This document shows positions 1 to 9,160 of a stretch of DNA of 64,000 bases, in pieces; the stretch's first letter is position 1, and every line of letters begins with the position of its first letter. Made by a program: the position numbers and the translations under genes. The notes beneath the pieces were generated by a model. That model had not been told where the DNA came from. It worked only from the letters and a program-made list of their open reading frames with translations, and searched no databases. Source of the DNA: Nitrospira sp. (GTDB taxonomy: Bacteria; Nitrospirota; Nitrospiria; Nitrospirales; Nitrospiraceae); contig SWDG01000001.1 of NCBI GenBank assembly GCA_005116965.1, positions 1 to 64,000 on the forward strand, in the 5' to 3' direction.

Positions 1-2
1 CC

Positions 3-695
3 ATCACTGATCTGCTGATCGATCAGGTGGAATTTGCCAACGTGCTCGTCCTGAATAAGATCGATGTCATAGAGCCAGGTGAACTGCAGACATTGACGGC
101 GATTCTGGCCACCTTGAACCCAGACGCAGCGATCCTCCCGGCGCGGTATGGGCAGGTTCCACTGACGGAGATCCTCAACACGGGGCGGTTTGAATTTGCG
201 CGAGCCTCACAGGCGGCCGGCTGGATGAAGGCGCTGCGCGAAGGCGCGCGGTCCGAATTCCAGGAGTACGGCATCGGGAGTTTCGTGTATCGGAGCCGCC
301 GTCCGTTTCACGCGCAGCGGTTGGCTGACCAGTTGCGACGGCCCTGGCCAGGGGTGCTGCGCGCCAAGGGGTTGGTGTACTTAGCCAGCCGACTGGAGTT
401 CATCGGGTTATTTTCGTTGGCCGGGACCGTCTGGCAACTCGGACCAATGGGCTGGTGGCGGGCCATGATTCCGGAAGAGCGGTGGCCTGATTCGCCGGAG
501 GTGAAGGCACAGATCAAGGCCATGTGGCATCCCAATTTCGGCGACCGGCGACAACAGGTTGTGATCATTGGTCAGCGGATGGATGAAGCGGCGATCCGGG
601 CGGGCCTCGACGAGTGCCTGTTGACCGACGCGGAGCTGGTCGAGGGTAAGGCTGCTTGGCGGAAATATCAGGACCCATTTCCGCGTTGGAGCTGA
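3..695 (+). CDS. CobW/COG0523-family GTP-binding protein, 5' part missing
   Basis: The reading frame is open to the left edge, so the N-terminal part, including the Walker A loop, lies outside the window. What remains holds the NKID guanine-specificity motif (NKxD) and the CobW C-terminal domain. The run FVYRSRRPFHAQRL followed by WPGVLRAKG is closely matched in the next gene, so the two are tandem paralogs. COG0523 proteins are metal-handling G3E GTPases and many act as zinc chaperones under zinc shortage. The neighbours (second CobW, L28, L33, TonB receptor) support that role here. The substrate metal is inferred, not shown. Confidence 0.85.
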   Translation: MTDLLIDQVEFANVLVLNKIDVIEPGELQTLTAILATLNPDAAILPARYGQVPLTEILNTGRFEFARASQAAGWMKALREGARSEFQEYGIGSFVYRSRRPFHAQRLADQLRRPWPGVLRAKGLVYLASRLEFIGLFSLAGTVWQLGPMGWWRAMIPEERWPDSPEVKAQIKAMWHPNFGDRRQQVVIIGQRMDEAAIRAGLDECLLTDAELVEGKAAWRKYQDPFPRWS

Positions 696-741
696 AACGA
701 CATCGGGCCAGGCAAATCGGATCTAGAGGAGGGCGAGCAGG

Positions 742-1977
742 ATGTCCAAGGTAAGTGTGATCGCGGTGTCGGGTTTCTTCGGCGCTGGCAAGACGACCGT
801 TCTGCGAAGTCTGGTGCGCAAATTGGATCCGCGCAAGACGGCGGTGATTACGAATGATCTGAGTAGATTCGGGGCGGAGCATGGCTCGTTTGACGCCGAG
901 CATTACATCCGAGGCGAAGCGCTCATCGAGTTGAGCGGCAGGTGCAACCAGTGTTCGTTGCGTGAGCATCTTGCCGACACGATCATGCAGCTGGTTCGCT
1001 CGGGTCGCTTCGAGACCATCCTCGTCGAGAGTTCCGGTAGTACAGACCCGCTGCTGGTCACCAACGCGTTCGATGGCGTCGATGCCGAGGGATGTGCGCT
1101 CTCCGCTGTTGCACGGCTCGATCATTTGGTGACGGTCGTCGATGCGGAGCGCTTCTGGAAAGACTATGAGTCCGGAGACAATCTCCGTGAGCGTGGACTC
1201 GGCACGGGGTTTGACGATGAGCGAACGATCGCAGAATTGCTCGCAGATCAGGTTGAATGCAGCACGACGCTCGTGCTGAACAAGTGCGATCGTGTGACGC
1301 AGGCGGAGCGGCAGCGTCTTGAGCGGTTTCTCCGGAGGATCAACCCCGACGCAGTTTGTATCACGACGTCTCAGGGAACGCTCAATCCGTCGTTTCTTGA
1401 GATGTGCTGTCCTCTCGACGGCCACGGGCGTGATCCAAAACCAGGGTGGATGCATTTGCTGAACGGCGCCCCATTGCTGGAAGAAGAACACGACTCAGAA
1501 GAGGTGTTTGTCTACCGGGCGAAGCGTCCGTTCCACCCGTTTCGATTCTGGCTATTGATGCAAGAGGAATGGCCGGGTGTGCTGCGATCTAAGGGCTATT
1601 TCTGGGTCGCCTCACAACCAAAGACTTGCTACATGTGGTCGCAGGCCGGCGCCAACTGCCTATACGAGCGGCTGGGCCGCTGGTGGGTGGCGATTCCGGA
1701 TCGGCACTGGCCGCAGGGGGAGGGAGCACTCGAAGAACTGCGCAAGGTGTGGGATCTCGAATTCGGGGATCGCCGGATTGAACTGGCCTTCATCGGCGAA
1801 GAGATCGATCGTGTCGATCTTACCCGACGGTTAGATGCCTGTCTGTTGACCAGTGGTGAGCTGTGTCTAGATGAGGAGCTATGGCGCGCTTTTCGAGATC
1901 CACTCAAGAAGCCGAGTTGGGAAAAACGGCACACACGATCCGTACAGCGCGACTTGTTGCCCGAGGAAGAGGGTTGA
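742..1977 (+). CDS. CobW/COG0523-family GTP-binding protein (putative zinc chaperone)
   Basis: A 411-residue G3E-family GTPase. The N-terminus has the P-loop GFFGAGKTT, there is a guanine-recognition motif LNKCD, and the C-terminal CobW domain carries FVYRAKRPFHPFRF. An AGGAGGGCGAG ribosome site precedes the ATG. The usual metal-binding CxCC motif of the family is replaced by GRCNQC, a CxxC form, so metal specificity may differ. It is co-directional with the truncated paralog upstream (46 nt gap) and a tiny Cys-rich gene downstream (4 nt gap). Membership in a zinc-stress operon is inferred from the following L28/L33 genes. Confidence 0.88.
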   Translation: MSKVSVIAVSGFFGAGKTTVLRSLVRKLDPRKTAVITNDLSRFGAEHGSFDAEHYIRGEALIELSGRCNQCSLREHLADTIMQLVRSGRFETILVESSGSTDPLLVTNAFDGVDAEGCALSAVARLDHLVTVVDAERFWKDYESGDNLRERGLGTGFDDERTIAELLADQVECSTTLVLNKCDRVTQAERQRLERFLRRINPDAVCITTSQGTLNPSFLEMCCPLDGHGRDPKPGWMHLLNGAPLLEEEHDSEEVFVYRAKRPFHPFRFWLLMQEEWPGVLRSKGYFWVASQPKTCYMWSQAGANCLYERLGRWWVAIPDRHWPQGEGALEELRKVWDLEFGDRRIELAFIGEEIDRVDLTRRLDACLLTSGELCLDEELWRAFRDPLKKPSWEKRHTRSVQRDLLPEEEG

Positions 1978-1981
1978 GTCG

Positions 1982-2203
1982 ATGCTCAACCTCGAAGAGA
2001 TTCAGGCGACGAATGGGCTGGGCTGTGAACTCTGCAGTCTGTGTGCCTCGACCGAGACGGGGGATGTCGGGCCTCGCATCCTGGCTTTCGCCGATCTGGA
2101 ACGGCGCGCGAGTACGGGAGGGGTGTGGCAACTCTGTCGATGTTGCCAAATTGCCTTGGCGCTTTGGGATAGCGGTGGCGTTGATGATCTCCCCAGCGCA
2201 TGA
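1982..2203 (+). CDS. Small Cys-rich protein, putative zinc-binding
   Basis: A 73-residue protein starting at an ATG four bases after the preceding CobW stop. It carries two cysteine clusters, CELCSLC near residues 15-21 and CRCC in the C-terminal half, arranged like a small zinc ribbon. No family is recognised. The frame is open further upstream inside the CobW gene, but this ATG fits the operon spacing. Its place between a COG0523 GTPase and ribosomal protein genes suggests a zinc reservoir or zinc-responsive role; this is inference. Confidence 0.6.
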   Translation: MLNLEEIQATNGLGCELCSLCASTETGDVGPRILAFADLERRASTGGVWQLCRCCQIALALWDSGGVDDLPSA

Positions 2204-2242
2204 CGGATAACCAGGACAGCGGATCAACGAGAAGGAGGAATG

Positions 2243-2479
2243 ATGGGACGCTATTGCCAAGTGACCGGGAAGAAGCCGGTCTCGGGAAACAACGTGAGCC
2301 ATGCCAACAACAAGACGAGACGGCGTTTTCTGCCGAATCTGCAGCGGAAGCGCTACTTCCTGCCGGATGAAAATCGGTGGATCACGCTCTCTGTCTCAAC
2401 TCATGGGATGAAGATTATCGATAAGAAAGGACTCGCTCGGGTGGTTGCGGAGATGCGGGCGGCGGGGGAGAAACTCTAA
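2243..2479 (+). CDS. rpmB: 50S ribosomal protein L28
   Basis: A 78-residue L28 with the family signature [19 protein letters not shown], then RRFLPNLQ and IDKKGLA. Two ATGs are adjacent; the second is chosen because GGAGG lies four bases before it and only one base before the first. It has a single cysteine, so it lacks the paired CxxC motifs of zinc-binding L28. In many bacteria zinc-free ribosomal protein paralogs are induced by zinc starvation through Zur, and the COG0523 neighbours fit that pattern. Whether it is the only L28 in the genome cannot be told from here. Confidence 0.93.
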   Translation: MGRYCQVTGKKPVSGNNVSHANNKTRRRFLPNLQRKRYFLPDENRWITLSVSTHGMKIIDKKGLARVVAEMRAAGEKL

Positions 2480-2500
2480 CTCTAAGGAAGGACATTCACG

Positions 2501-2659
2501 ATGCGTGAAGTCATTGCCGTCGCCTGTATCGGCTGTGAGACACCGGGTAAGTCGGTCTATTCGACGACCAAAAATAAGAAAAACGATCCGGACCGGATCG
2601 AATTGAAGAAATATTGTTCCTTCTGCCGCAAGCACGCGGTGCATAAGGAAAAGCGGTAA
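2501..2659 (+). CDS. rpmG: 50S ribosomal protein L33
   Basis: A 52-residue L33. It has [20 protein letters not shown] and four cysteines in two CxxC pairs, at residues 9/12 and 39/42, so this is the zinc-ribbon (C+) form. It starts 21 nt after rpmB with an AAGGAAGG ribosome site. A C+ L33 in a zinc-related operon is somewhat unexpected, because zinc-stress paralogs are usually C-minus. It may simply be the housekeeping copy. Confidence 0.93.
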   Translation: MREVIAVACIGCETPGKSVYSTTKNKKNDPDRIELKKYCSFCRKHAVHKEKR

Positions 2660-2666
2660 CACGATT

Positions 2667-2975
2667 GTGACACAGCCTCGCCTTCATCGCATCCTGCTGG
2701 CCGGAGCGTTGCTGGCCTATCTGGCGCTAGCACTGCCCTTGCCGTTCGTCCTGCTCGATCATGAGCTGGGACTGCTGACAGGCGATCCCGCCCATACAAC
2801 CCTAGACGACCATGCCTGGCTGGACTGTGCCGCCGGGACGGGGCTTGTTTCTGGCGAGCCCGAAATTGTTCTGATCGATAGTGCTGCCCTTTTGAGGCTA
2901 TTCCCTACAGAACACATCCAATCGCCAATCGCTATCAGACTCTCCGTTCGTGGCCCTCCTGATCCTTCCCTGTAG
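2667..2975 (+). CDS. Small membrane-anchored protein, DUF2946-like
   Basis: A 102-residue protein with a GTG start seven bases after rpmG. A hydrophobic N-terminal segment (about residues 9-30) would anchor or export it. The rest contains scattered His and Asp plus DHAWLDCAAG, and it ends in RGPPDPSL. The layout resembles the small protein before the second TonB receptor, which has DICQWVQHHIAGS and a RAPPQV end. These look like the short DUF2946-type proteins often found before TonB-dependent receptors. Assignment to that family is tentative and function is unknown. Confidence 0.6.
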   Translation: MTQPRLHRILLAGALLAYLALALPLPFVLLDHELGLLTGDPAHTTLDDHAWLDCAAGTGLVSGEPEIVLIDSAALLRLFPTEHIQSPIAIRLSVRGPPDPSL

Positions 2976-3085
2976 TATCACAGTCAATCTGAGCCGTTCG
3001 TCAATGGAGTGACAGAAACGCTCTGTTGGCAATTATTGGCTGAGGAAAGAATACGATCACTATTTGGATTGCAAGGAGGGTCGCT

Positions 3086-5317
3086 GTGAGCCAGTTGCGT
3101 TGTATGGGGCTGTATCTATTTCTCGCGACAGTCATAGTTGTGAGCGGGGTCGTGTGTTCAGCAGTGTCGGAGGCTGCCGAAAAGGAGAAAGATGCCTCTC
3201 AAGAGGTCGAAGTGCCGGTGGTAGAGGTTCGCGATCAATCGATTAAGTCTACCGGTACGGGCACGCTGCATGTGGACCAGCCAAGTCCCTCGGCGAGTCG
3301 GTTGGGGCTCTCGATGCGGGAGATTCCCGCCAGCGTCGAAATTGTGGATCAGACGTTGTTGCAGGAGCGAGGACTACGGACGATCTCCGAAGCGGTGGAA
3401 GGGGCCACCGGCGTGACCGTGGGGGATTCCCCGGGTAATCCCGCCAACTTCTCCATGCGCGGCTTCACCAACAATCAACTTCGATTGCTCTACGACGGGC
3501 TGATGATCGGACCCGCTTCGATGACCTCCCGGCCGCGGGACACCTGGAACCTGGAGCGCATCGAAATCCTCAAGGGCCCCGCCTCAGTCCTTTACGGCGA
3601 AGGCGCGCTCGGCGGGGCCATCAACTTTGTCACCAAGCGGCCGGTGCGGAGTGAGCAGGTCACCGTGGATGCGTTGTTGTCATACGGGACGTTCAATACG
3701 CTGCGTGCGGCAGCAGGCAGTGGCGGCCCTCTGCGCTGGGACAATCTGCACTATCGCGTCGATCTGAGCTATCAGACATCGGACAGCTTCAGCGGCGTCC
3801 AACGCACGCCGTACACCTATTGGAACATGACCAGTGCCCTGCTGTATGACGCGACGTCACGCTTGAATTTTGAACTGTCGTTCGACGTCAGCCATGACCG
3901 CAGCGTCCCCTATTGGGGTACCCCGCTGGTCCTTAGGAGCTTCGCCGGGGCCTCTGCCGTTCCCGATGTCGTCACGACACGGGATGGGCGGACTATCGAT
4001 GCGCGCATCCTCCGTCAGAACTTCAACGTCGTCGATGCCAACATGAGCTCCACGACCTACTGGGCCAAACTCAAAGCGAACTGGCAACCGACCGACACCA
4101 TCCAGATTCGCAACCAGGGCTACTACTATTGGGCTGGGCGGGACTGGCAGAATGCCGAGACCTACCAATTCAACCCCGGCACCCTGTTGATCGACCGGGA
4201 TCGGTTCTTCGTTCAGCATGATCAGTACATCCTCGGAGACCGGCTGGAGATGCAAGTCAACGAGCCGATTTTCTCCCACAAGAATCGGTTCGTCGTCGGG
4301 GTGGATTTCAGCCACCTGCACCTGAATCGCCCGAGCTTTTTCAGCGGGGGAGACAGCGTGGACCCCTTGGCCCTTCCCTCCGGCTCCTTCGGGCCGATCG
4401 TCTCGGCGGAACAGCGGTCCACCATCACCACCACCGCCATCTTCGCGGAAAACCAGTTCCATGTGACCGACGCATTGAAACTGGTCGGCGGGATGCGGTT
4501 CGACCATATCGATCTCAACCGGAAGTTGTTCAACAACGCTGGGGTGTTCAATACGGCGGCCAGTTTTGAGCGGGACTTTCAGCCGGTCACCTGGCGCGTC
4601 GGCGCTGTGTACGACCTACTCCCGACTTTGACGCTGTATGGGCACTATGCGACGGCGGCGGATCCCGTCGGCACGAACATCTTCATTGTGCGAGCGGCGG
4701 AGAACTTCGATTTGGCCACCGGCGCCCAGTGGGAGGTCGGCCTGAAGCAGAGCCTCTGGAACAATCGGGCGGAATGGACTGTGGCCTACTTCGATATCTT
4801 CCGGAAGAACATCTTGACCCAAACCACCTTGACGACGGCAGAGAATGCGGGACGCCAGACCTCCAAAGGCTTCGAACTGAGCGCGGCCGTGCGCCCGACG
4901 GACGCGTGGCGGATTCAGGGAAACATGACGTTTCTGTCGGCGGAGTTTGAGGACTTCGCCGAGCAGACTGGCGGCAATCTGGTCTCGCACGCTGGCAATC
5001 GGCCGCCGAACGTGCCGCAGACGGTGGCGAATCTCTGGAGTCAGTACCGGGTGCCGTTCGTCATGCCGTTCGACCTGGGGGCCTCGTTCCGCTATGTGGG
5101 CCCACGCTTCGCGGACAATGCCAATACGGTGCGCCTGCATAGCTACACCACAGCGGATGTCTGGGTCACGATTCCGTATAAGCAGTTTGCGCTTACTATC
5201 CGAGGGCGAAACCTGGCGGATAAGACCTATGCCCTCTGGGCGGATCCGTTCTATCCCAGCCAGGTGTTGCTCGGCGCCCCCCGGACGATGGAAGTGATGC
5301 TCACTGCGCGCTTCTAA
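3086..5317 (+). CDS. TonB-dependent siderophore-type outer membrane receptor
   Basis: A 743-residue receptor with a GTG start behind AAGGAGGG. Residues 1-30 form a signal peptide. The plug domain follows, with SMRGFTNNQLRLLYDG, ILKGPASVLYGEGALGG and INFVTKRP, typical of FhuA/FoxA-class receptors. A 22-strand barrel domain then ends in an aromatic residue (TARF), as needed for outer membrane assembly. It would import a ferric siderophore or another metallophore using TonB energy. The PepSY protein and TonB directly follow and are probably co-transcribed. The zinc-type neighbours leave zinc as an alternative cargo. Confidence 0.9.
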   Translation: MSQLRCMGLYLFLATVIVVSGVVCSAVSEAAEKEKDASQEVEVPVVEVRDQSIKSTGTGTLHVDQPSPSASRLGLSMREIPASVEIVDQTLLQERGLRTISEAVEGATGVTVGDSPGNPANFSMRGFTNNQLRLLYDGLMIGPASMTSRPRDTWNLERIEILKGPASVLYGEGALGGAINFVTKRPVRSEQVTVDALLSYGTFNTLRAAAGSGGPLRWDNLHYRVDLSYQTSDSFSGVQRTPYTYWNMTSALLYDATSRLNFELSFDVSHDRSVPYWGTPLVLRSFAGASAVPDVVTTRDGRTIDARILRQNFNVVDANMSSTTYWAKLKANWQPTDTIQIRNQGYYYWAGRDWQNAETYQFNPGTLLIDRDRFFVQHDQYILGDRLEMQVNEPIFSHKNRFVVGVDFSHLHLNRPSFFSGGDSVDPLALPSGSFGPIVSAEQRSTITTTAIFAENQFHVTDALKLVGGMRFDHIDLNRKLFNNAGVFNTAASFERDFQPVTWRVGAVYDLLPTLTLYGHYATAADPVGTNIFIVRAAENFDLATGAQWEVGLKQSLWNNRAEWTVAYFDIFRKNILTQTTLTTAENAGRQTSKGFELSAAVRPTDAWRIQGNMTFLSAEFEDFAEQTGGNLVSHAGNRPPNVPQTVANLWSQYRVPFVMPFDLGASFRYVGPRFADNANTVRLHSYTTADVWVTIPYKQFALTIRGRNLADKTYALWADPFYPSQVLLGAPRTMEVMLTARF

Positions 5318-5321
5318 GGAG

Positions 5322-6776
5322 ATGACGAACCTTAAGGTTGTGATGACGCTGCATCGCCGGCTCGGTCTCATAGCAGGGCCGGCGGTGCTGCTCTGGTTTC
5401 TGTCGGGGGTGGTGTTGCTGTGGGTGCCCTATCCCACTCTGACGGAGCGAGAGTGGCTGCTGACTGCTGAAACCATTCAGCTACCCGACTGTTGTGCGTC
5501 GCTTAGCCAACTGCTGGAGCGATTGGATCGACCAGAAGGAATCGAGTCGGTGCGTATCCGAATGGTGGGCGGCAGGCCGGTGGCAACGGCACAGTCGCTC
5601 AATGGAATGACAGCGTCGCTCACAGCCGACACTGCGGAAACAATCGCTCCCCTCAGCCGGGAATGGGCCCAGCGCATTGCTTTGCAGATTGCTCCCGGTC
5701 ACGCAGTCGAGGAGATGAATCTGATCGATCATGATGTCTGGACAGTGCATCAGCGATTTGATCCATATCGACCATTATGGAAAGTGCAACTGTCTGGAGA
5801 ACGCCGTTCTGTCTTGTATGTCTCAAGTGTGACCGGCGACGTTGTACAAGACACGACAGCAGATGAGCGAAGATGGAATCTGGTTGGAGCGATTATTCAC
5901 TGGTGGTATCTCCCCTGGCTGCGCCGCCACTGGGGTTGGTGGGACCAAGTCGTCTGGTGGGTGAGTGCGATCGGAACAGTGATGGTGGTGGCCGGCGGTC
6001 TGATTCTTGGTCGAGAGTGGATGAAACACGGTTGGTCTGGGCTCTTCGTCGGCCGGTGGAGGGTTCATCGAGTGCTGGGTATGATCGCCGGCATTTCAGC
6101 TTGTTGCTGGATGGCGAGCGGGTGGTTGTCGATGGATCATGGGCGCTGGTTTTCTGATGGGAAGGTCAATGTCGAAAACCGTGAGCGATTCATGGGCGGA
6201 CGGCTCATTTCAGGGGATGTCGGGGCCATGCCGGATTTCTCCACGACATTGGCGGGCGAGACAGTCAAAGAGATTCGACTGACCAAAATGGCTGGCATCG
6301 TCCACCTCATGGCCCGCACGTCTTCCTCGCATCAAGCCATAATGGCGATAGCGGAGCCAGATGAGAGTCCGCGGGAAACATTTCAGGATGAGGTGGTGAA
6401 GGCAGCGGCCAGGCCCCTACTCGGTGATGGGGTCCTGAGAATCACAAGGCCTGGCGAAATCAACGCCGGTAGCTGTTTGAGGACTGATGCTCAACCCGCG
6501 TCACAGCTTCTGCAGGTGGAGACTGATAGTCCTGAATTGAGAGGAGTGCTGATCAACGGGTGGACCGGTGCCGTCGTGGAGCACATGGATTCCAGCCGCC
6601 GACTCTATCACCGACTCTTCGATGGGTTGCATCGCTGGGATGTGGCCTGGCTCTCGCAGTATTGCGATATGCGTCGGATGTTGATGTCTCTCTGGTGTCT
6701 GCTTGGAGCCGGATTGGCCGGATCCGGGATGTGGATGGGGCTTGTCGATCCAGGCATGAAGGCTCGGCAGCGATGA
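5322..6776 (+). CDS. PepSY-domain inner membrane protein (PiuB-like)
   Basis: A 484-residue membrane protein starting five bases after the receptor stop. It has an N-terminal transmembrane segment (VLLWFLSGVVLLWV), a periplasmic PepSY-like portion around residues 130-170 (DHDVWTVHQRFDPYRPLWKV), a central pair of membrane helices with His-rich HWWYLPWLRRHWGWW, another near HRVLGMIAGI, and a C-terminal helix. Such proteins accompany TonB siderophore receptors and are often proposed to act as reductases that release iron. The membrane histidines could bind haem, but that is inference. Confidence 0.8.
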   Translation: MTNLKVVMTLHRRLGLIAGPAVLLWFLSGVVLLWVPYPTLTEREWLLTAETIQLPDCCASLSQLLERLDRPEGIESVRIRMVGGRPVATAQSLNGMTASLTADTAETIAPLSREWAQRIALQIAPGHAVEEMNLIDHDVWTVHQRFDPYRPLWKVQLSGERRSVLYVSSVTGDVVQDTTADERRWNLVGAIIHWWYLPWLRRHWGWWDQVVWWVSAIGTVMVVAGGLILGREWMKHGWSGLFVGRWRVHRVLGMIAGISACCWMASGWLSMDHGRWFSDGKVNVENRERFMGGRLISGDVGAMPDFSTTLAGETVKEIRLTKMAGIVHLMARTSSSHQAIMAIAEPDESPRETFQDEVVKAAARPLLGDGVLRITRPGEINAGSCLRTDAQPASQLLQVETDSPELRGVLINGWTGAVVEHMDSSRRLYHRLFDGLHRWDVAWLSQYCDMRRMLMSLWCLLGAGLAGSGMWMGLVDPGMKARQR

Positions 6777-7675
6777 ACAGGGGAATGGAGATGATCGAGT
6801 CTGGGACCATGATGCGAAGCTGGGGTTGCTCCGTCGCACTGCATGGCGCCCTGTGGGGATTGGGCTTGTGGCTGATCTCGCAACCAGCCATCGTGTTGCA
6901 GCCGATCTTACAGTGGGAGGTCTCCCTGGTCAGCCAATCTCAGCCATCAAGCCATGACGTATCCTCGATTGCTGCATCGCCCCAGCTTGATCATGAAATA
7001 CGTTCAGTGGCTACCAGCTCGATAGGTAAGTCTGCTGCAGCGGCACCATCTGTTCAGTCGGTGACTCATAGGACAGAAGCTGTCAGGGAGCCGGTTCTAT
7101 CCGAAGCAGGATCCGGGTCAACCCAATCTGAAGTTGCAGAGGCTGTGCCGAATCCGAGCGATGCAGAGGATCCCACCGCAGCGCCTTCGAGTGACAGGGT
7201 GTCGCCTCCTCAGACCATAGAAGAATCTCAGAACGTTGTAGGTGAGGAGGCTCAACCACCTCAATCCTCCAACGTTCAATCAGCTGACACAGCCGCTCTA
7301 CGTGCCGACGCTTCGTCAGATCCGCCCACTCAGGCCACAGGGCTGTCCTCAATCGTGACGAACACAAGTTCGTTTGAGACGAAGGCCGATTTAGGCTGGT
7401 TGATGCAGATGCTCTGGAGTCGGGTGTCGGAAATGAAGCGGTATCCGCACGAGGCTCGAATGAATCAGTGGGAGGGACGCGTGATCGTGCGTGTCGTGAT
7501 CAATGCACAGGGCCAATTGCTTGATGCTTCTGTGGCAATGGGGTCTGGATATGCGGTGCTGGATCGCGCCGCTCTTGAGGCCATCAAGGAATCCTGCCCT
7601 CTGACCCTCTCCCAGCCGCTGGGTCAGGAGCGAATCGTTCTGCGGGTCCCGATTCAATACAGGCTGAGCTCGTAG
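6773..7675 (+). CDS. tonB: Energy transducer TonB
   Basis: About 300 residues. The ATG overlaps the stop of the PepSY gene (ATGA), so the two are translationally coupled. A single N-terminal membrane helix (SVALHGALWGLGLWLIS) is followed by a long Ser/Ala/Pro/Gln-rich periplasmic linker. The C-terminal TonB domain has YPHEARMNQWEGRVIV and SGYAVLDRAALEAI. It would span the periplasm and energise the adjacent receptor together with ExbB/ExbD, which are not in the window. The linker is acidic and Ser-rich rather than the classical Pro-Glu/Pro-Lys repeat. Confidence 0.9.
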   Translation: MNRGMEMIESGTMMRSWGCSVALHGALWGLGLWLISQPAIVLQPILQWEVSLVSQSQPSSHDVSSIAASPQLDHEIRSVATSSIGKSAAAAPSVQSVTHRTEAVREPVLSEAGSGSTQSEVAEAVPNPSDAEDPTAAPSSDRVSPPQTIEESQNVVGEEAQPPQSSNVQSADTAALRADASSDPPTQATGLSSIVTNTSSFETKADLGWLMQMLWSRVSEMKRYPHEARMNQWEGRVIVRVVINAQGQLLDASVAMGSGYAVLDRAALEAIKESCPLTLSQPLGQERIVLRVPIQYRLSS

Positions 7676-7738
7676 GATGTTGTGAAGAGGGATCGGTCGA
7701 TCTCGGTTCGGTGCCAAGGATGAGAAGGGACGCAAGCC

Positions 7739-8062
7739 ATGCCTATCTATGAGTATGTAGCCGAGTATTGCGTGGAATCGCTGTACTGTCCAAAACGGTT
7801 CGCATTTCGGCAATCGATGAATGCTCTTCCGGTTGATGTGTGCCCTCGTTGTGGGACGGAACTGAGACGGATTCTGTCGTCTTTTTCGGCGGGAGTTGAC
7901 CTGGCCGCCCATATGGCCGGTCTATCGGATCTGCCTGTGGATTCACTGGCCCCGCCCGCCACGCTCAAGAATATGTTTGGCGGCGGACTCGGTGATCTCG
8001 GCTGCGGCCATCGGCATCCCGACGGCACGGGAGGCACGGAGTCCAGTAAGCATCGGTGCTAA
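7739..8062 (+). CDS. FmdB-family zinc-ribbon protein
   Basis: A 107-residue protein with the FmdB N-terminus MPIYEYVAEYC, then CPRCGTELRRIL. The usual CxxC pair is split, with a first Cys set at YCVESLYCP and the second at CPRC. The C-terminal half is low complexity and ends in GCGHRHPDG and HRC, offering extra metal ligands. The family is a putative regulatory zinc ribbon of unknown precise role. It lies 63 nt after tonB on the same strand, so it may belong to the metal cluster. Confidence 0.75.
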   Translation: MPIYEYVAEYCVESLYCPKRFAFRQSMNALPVDVCPRCGTELRRILSSFSAGVDLAAHMAGLSDLPVDSLAPPATLKNMFGGGLGDLGCGHRHPDGTGGTESSKHRC

Positions 8063-8098
8063 AACACAACGGCTCTTAGTGGTGGGAAAAGGTAGAGA

Positions 8099-9160
8099 TC
8101 AGGAGACGGGTTTTGGAGTGATGGCGGCGGCGAGGTCATGCAATAAATGTTCGGTTTCTCCCCAGCCGAGGCAGGCATCGGTAATGGAGACACCGTGCTG
8201 AAGAGCCACCCCTTCCTTCCAGGCTTGTTTGCCGGGATTCAGGTTGCTTTCGAGCATCAGTCCCATGATGGTTTGGCGGCCTTCGCGGAACTGCCGAAGG
8301 ACCTCGTGAGCGACCAAGCCCTGGCGGGTGTGATCCTTCCTGGAATTATCATGCGAACAATCGATCATGATCGAGCGGGCGATCCCCTCTCCGGCAACCG
8401 CAACCTCAGCTTTGGCAACATCCTGTGCTTCATAGTTCGTTCGTCCGCCTCCGCCACGGAGCACGAGATGGCGATCAGGATTGCCCATAGTCTTGATGAT
8501 GGCAGTCTGGCCATCGGCATTGATGCCGACGAAATGGTGTGGCGCGCGGGCGGACGTCATGGCATTGATGGCGACCTGCAAACTGCCTTCCGTCCCATTC
8601 TTGAATCCAACCGGCATGGAGACCCCGCTGGCCATTTCACGATGGGTTTGGCTTTCCGTGGTGCGGGCACCGATGGCTGCCCAGCTAATGAGGTCGGCGA
8701 CGTACTGCGGGCTGATCGGATCCAGGAGCTCCGTTCCGCAGGGAAGGCCCAATTGATTGATCCTGAGGAGAATTGCTCTCGCCAATTCCATCCCTGCTGC
8801 GATGTCGCATGTGCCGTCGAGACGCGGGTCATTGATGAGCCCTTTCCACCCCACGGTGGTTCTCGGCTTTTCGAAGTAGGTTCGCATGACAATGAGGAAG
8901 CGGTCACGCAAGGCATCGGCGATGGGCTTCAGCTTGCCGGCATACTCATAGGCAGCCTCGGGGTCATGGATGGAGCACGGGCCGACGATGACCAGGAGCC
9001 GGTCGCGGTCTTCTCCATGAAGAATGCGGCGAATGGCTTCTCTCGTTTCCACGACGAGCGCCGCCGCTTGATCAGTAATGGGCAGCTTGGTTTTGATGGC
9101 GCGAGGAGAGGGGAGCGCCTTGATTTCAATGACGTGTTGATTATCGATCGGCCTATTCAT
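8099..9160 (-). CDS. 3-deoxy-7-phosphoheptulonate synthase (class I DAHP synthase)
   Basis: A 353-residue type I DAHP synthase (AroF/AroG/AroH class). Visible family motifs are VGPCSIHDP, RTYFEKPRTTVGWKG, GTELLDPISPQY, GFKNGT, RGG and IDCSHDNSRKDH. It joins phosphoenolpyruvate and erythrose-4-phosphate in the first step of the shikimate pathway. The full length matches the E. coli isoenzymes. It is encoded opposite to both flanking metal genes and appears to be a single-gene unit. The feedback ligand (Phe, Tyr or Trp) cannot be told from sequence alone. Confidence 0.95.
   Translation of the reverse strand: MNRPIDNQHVIEIKALPSPRAIKTKLPITDQAAALVVETREAIRRILHGEDRDRLLVIVGPCSIHDPEAAYEYAGKLKPIADALRDRFLIVMRTYFEKPRTTVGWKGLINDPRLDGTCDIAAGMELARAILLRINQLGLPCGTELLDPISPQYVADLISWAAIGARTTESQTHREMASGVSMPVGFKNGTEGSLQVAINAMTSARAPHHFVGINADGQTAIIKTMGNPDRHLVLRGGGGRTNYEAQDVAKAEVAVAGEGIARSIMIDCSHDNSRKDHTRQGLVAHEVLRQFREGRQTIMGLMLESNLNPGKQAWKEGVALQHGVSITDACLGWGETEHLLHDLAAAITPKPVS

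Noticed and set aside
565-1491. 308-residue open frame on the minus strand over the CobW gene
   Set aside because: It is antisense to a clear GTPase with P-loop and NKxD motifs and has a basic, low-conservation composition; a codon-shadow.
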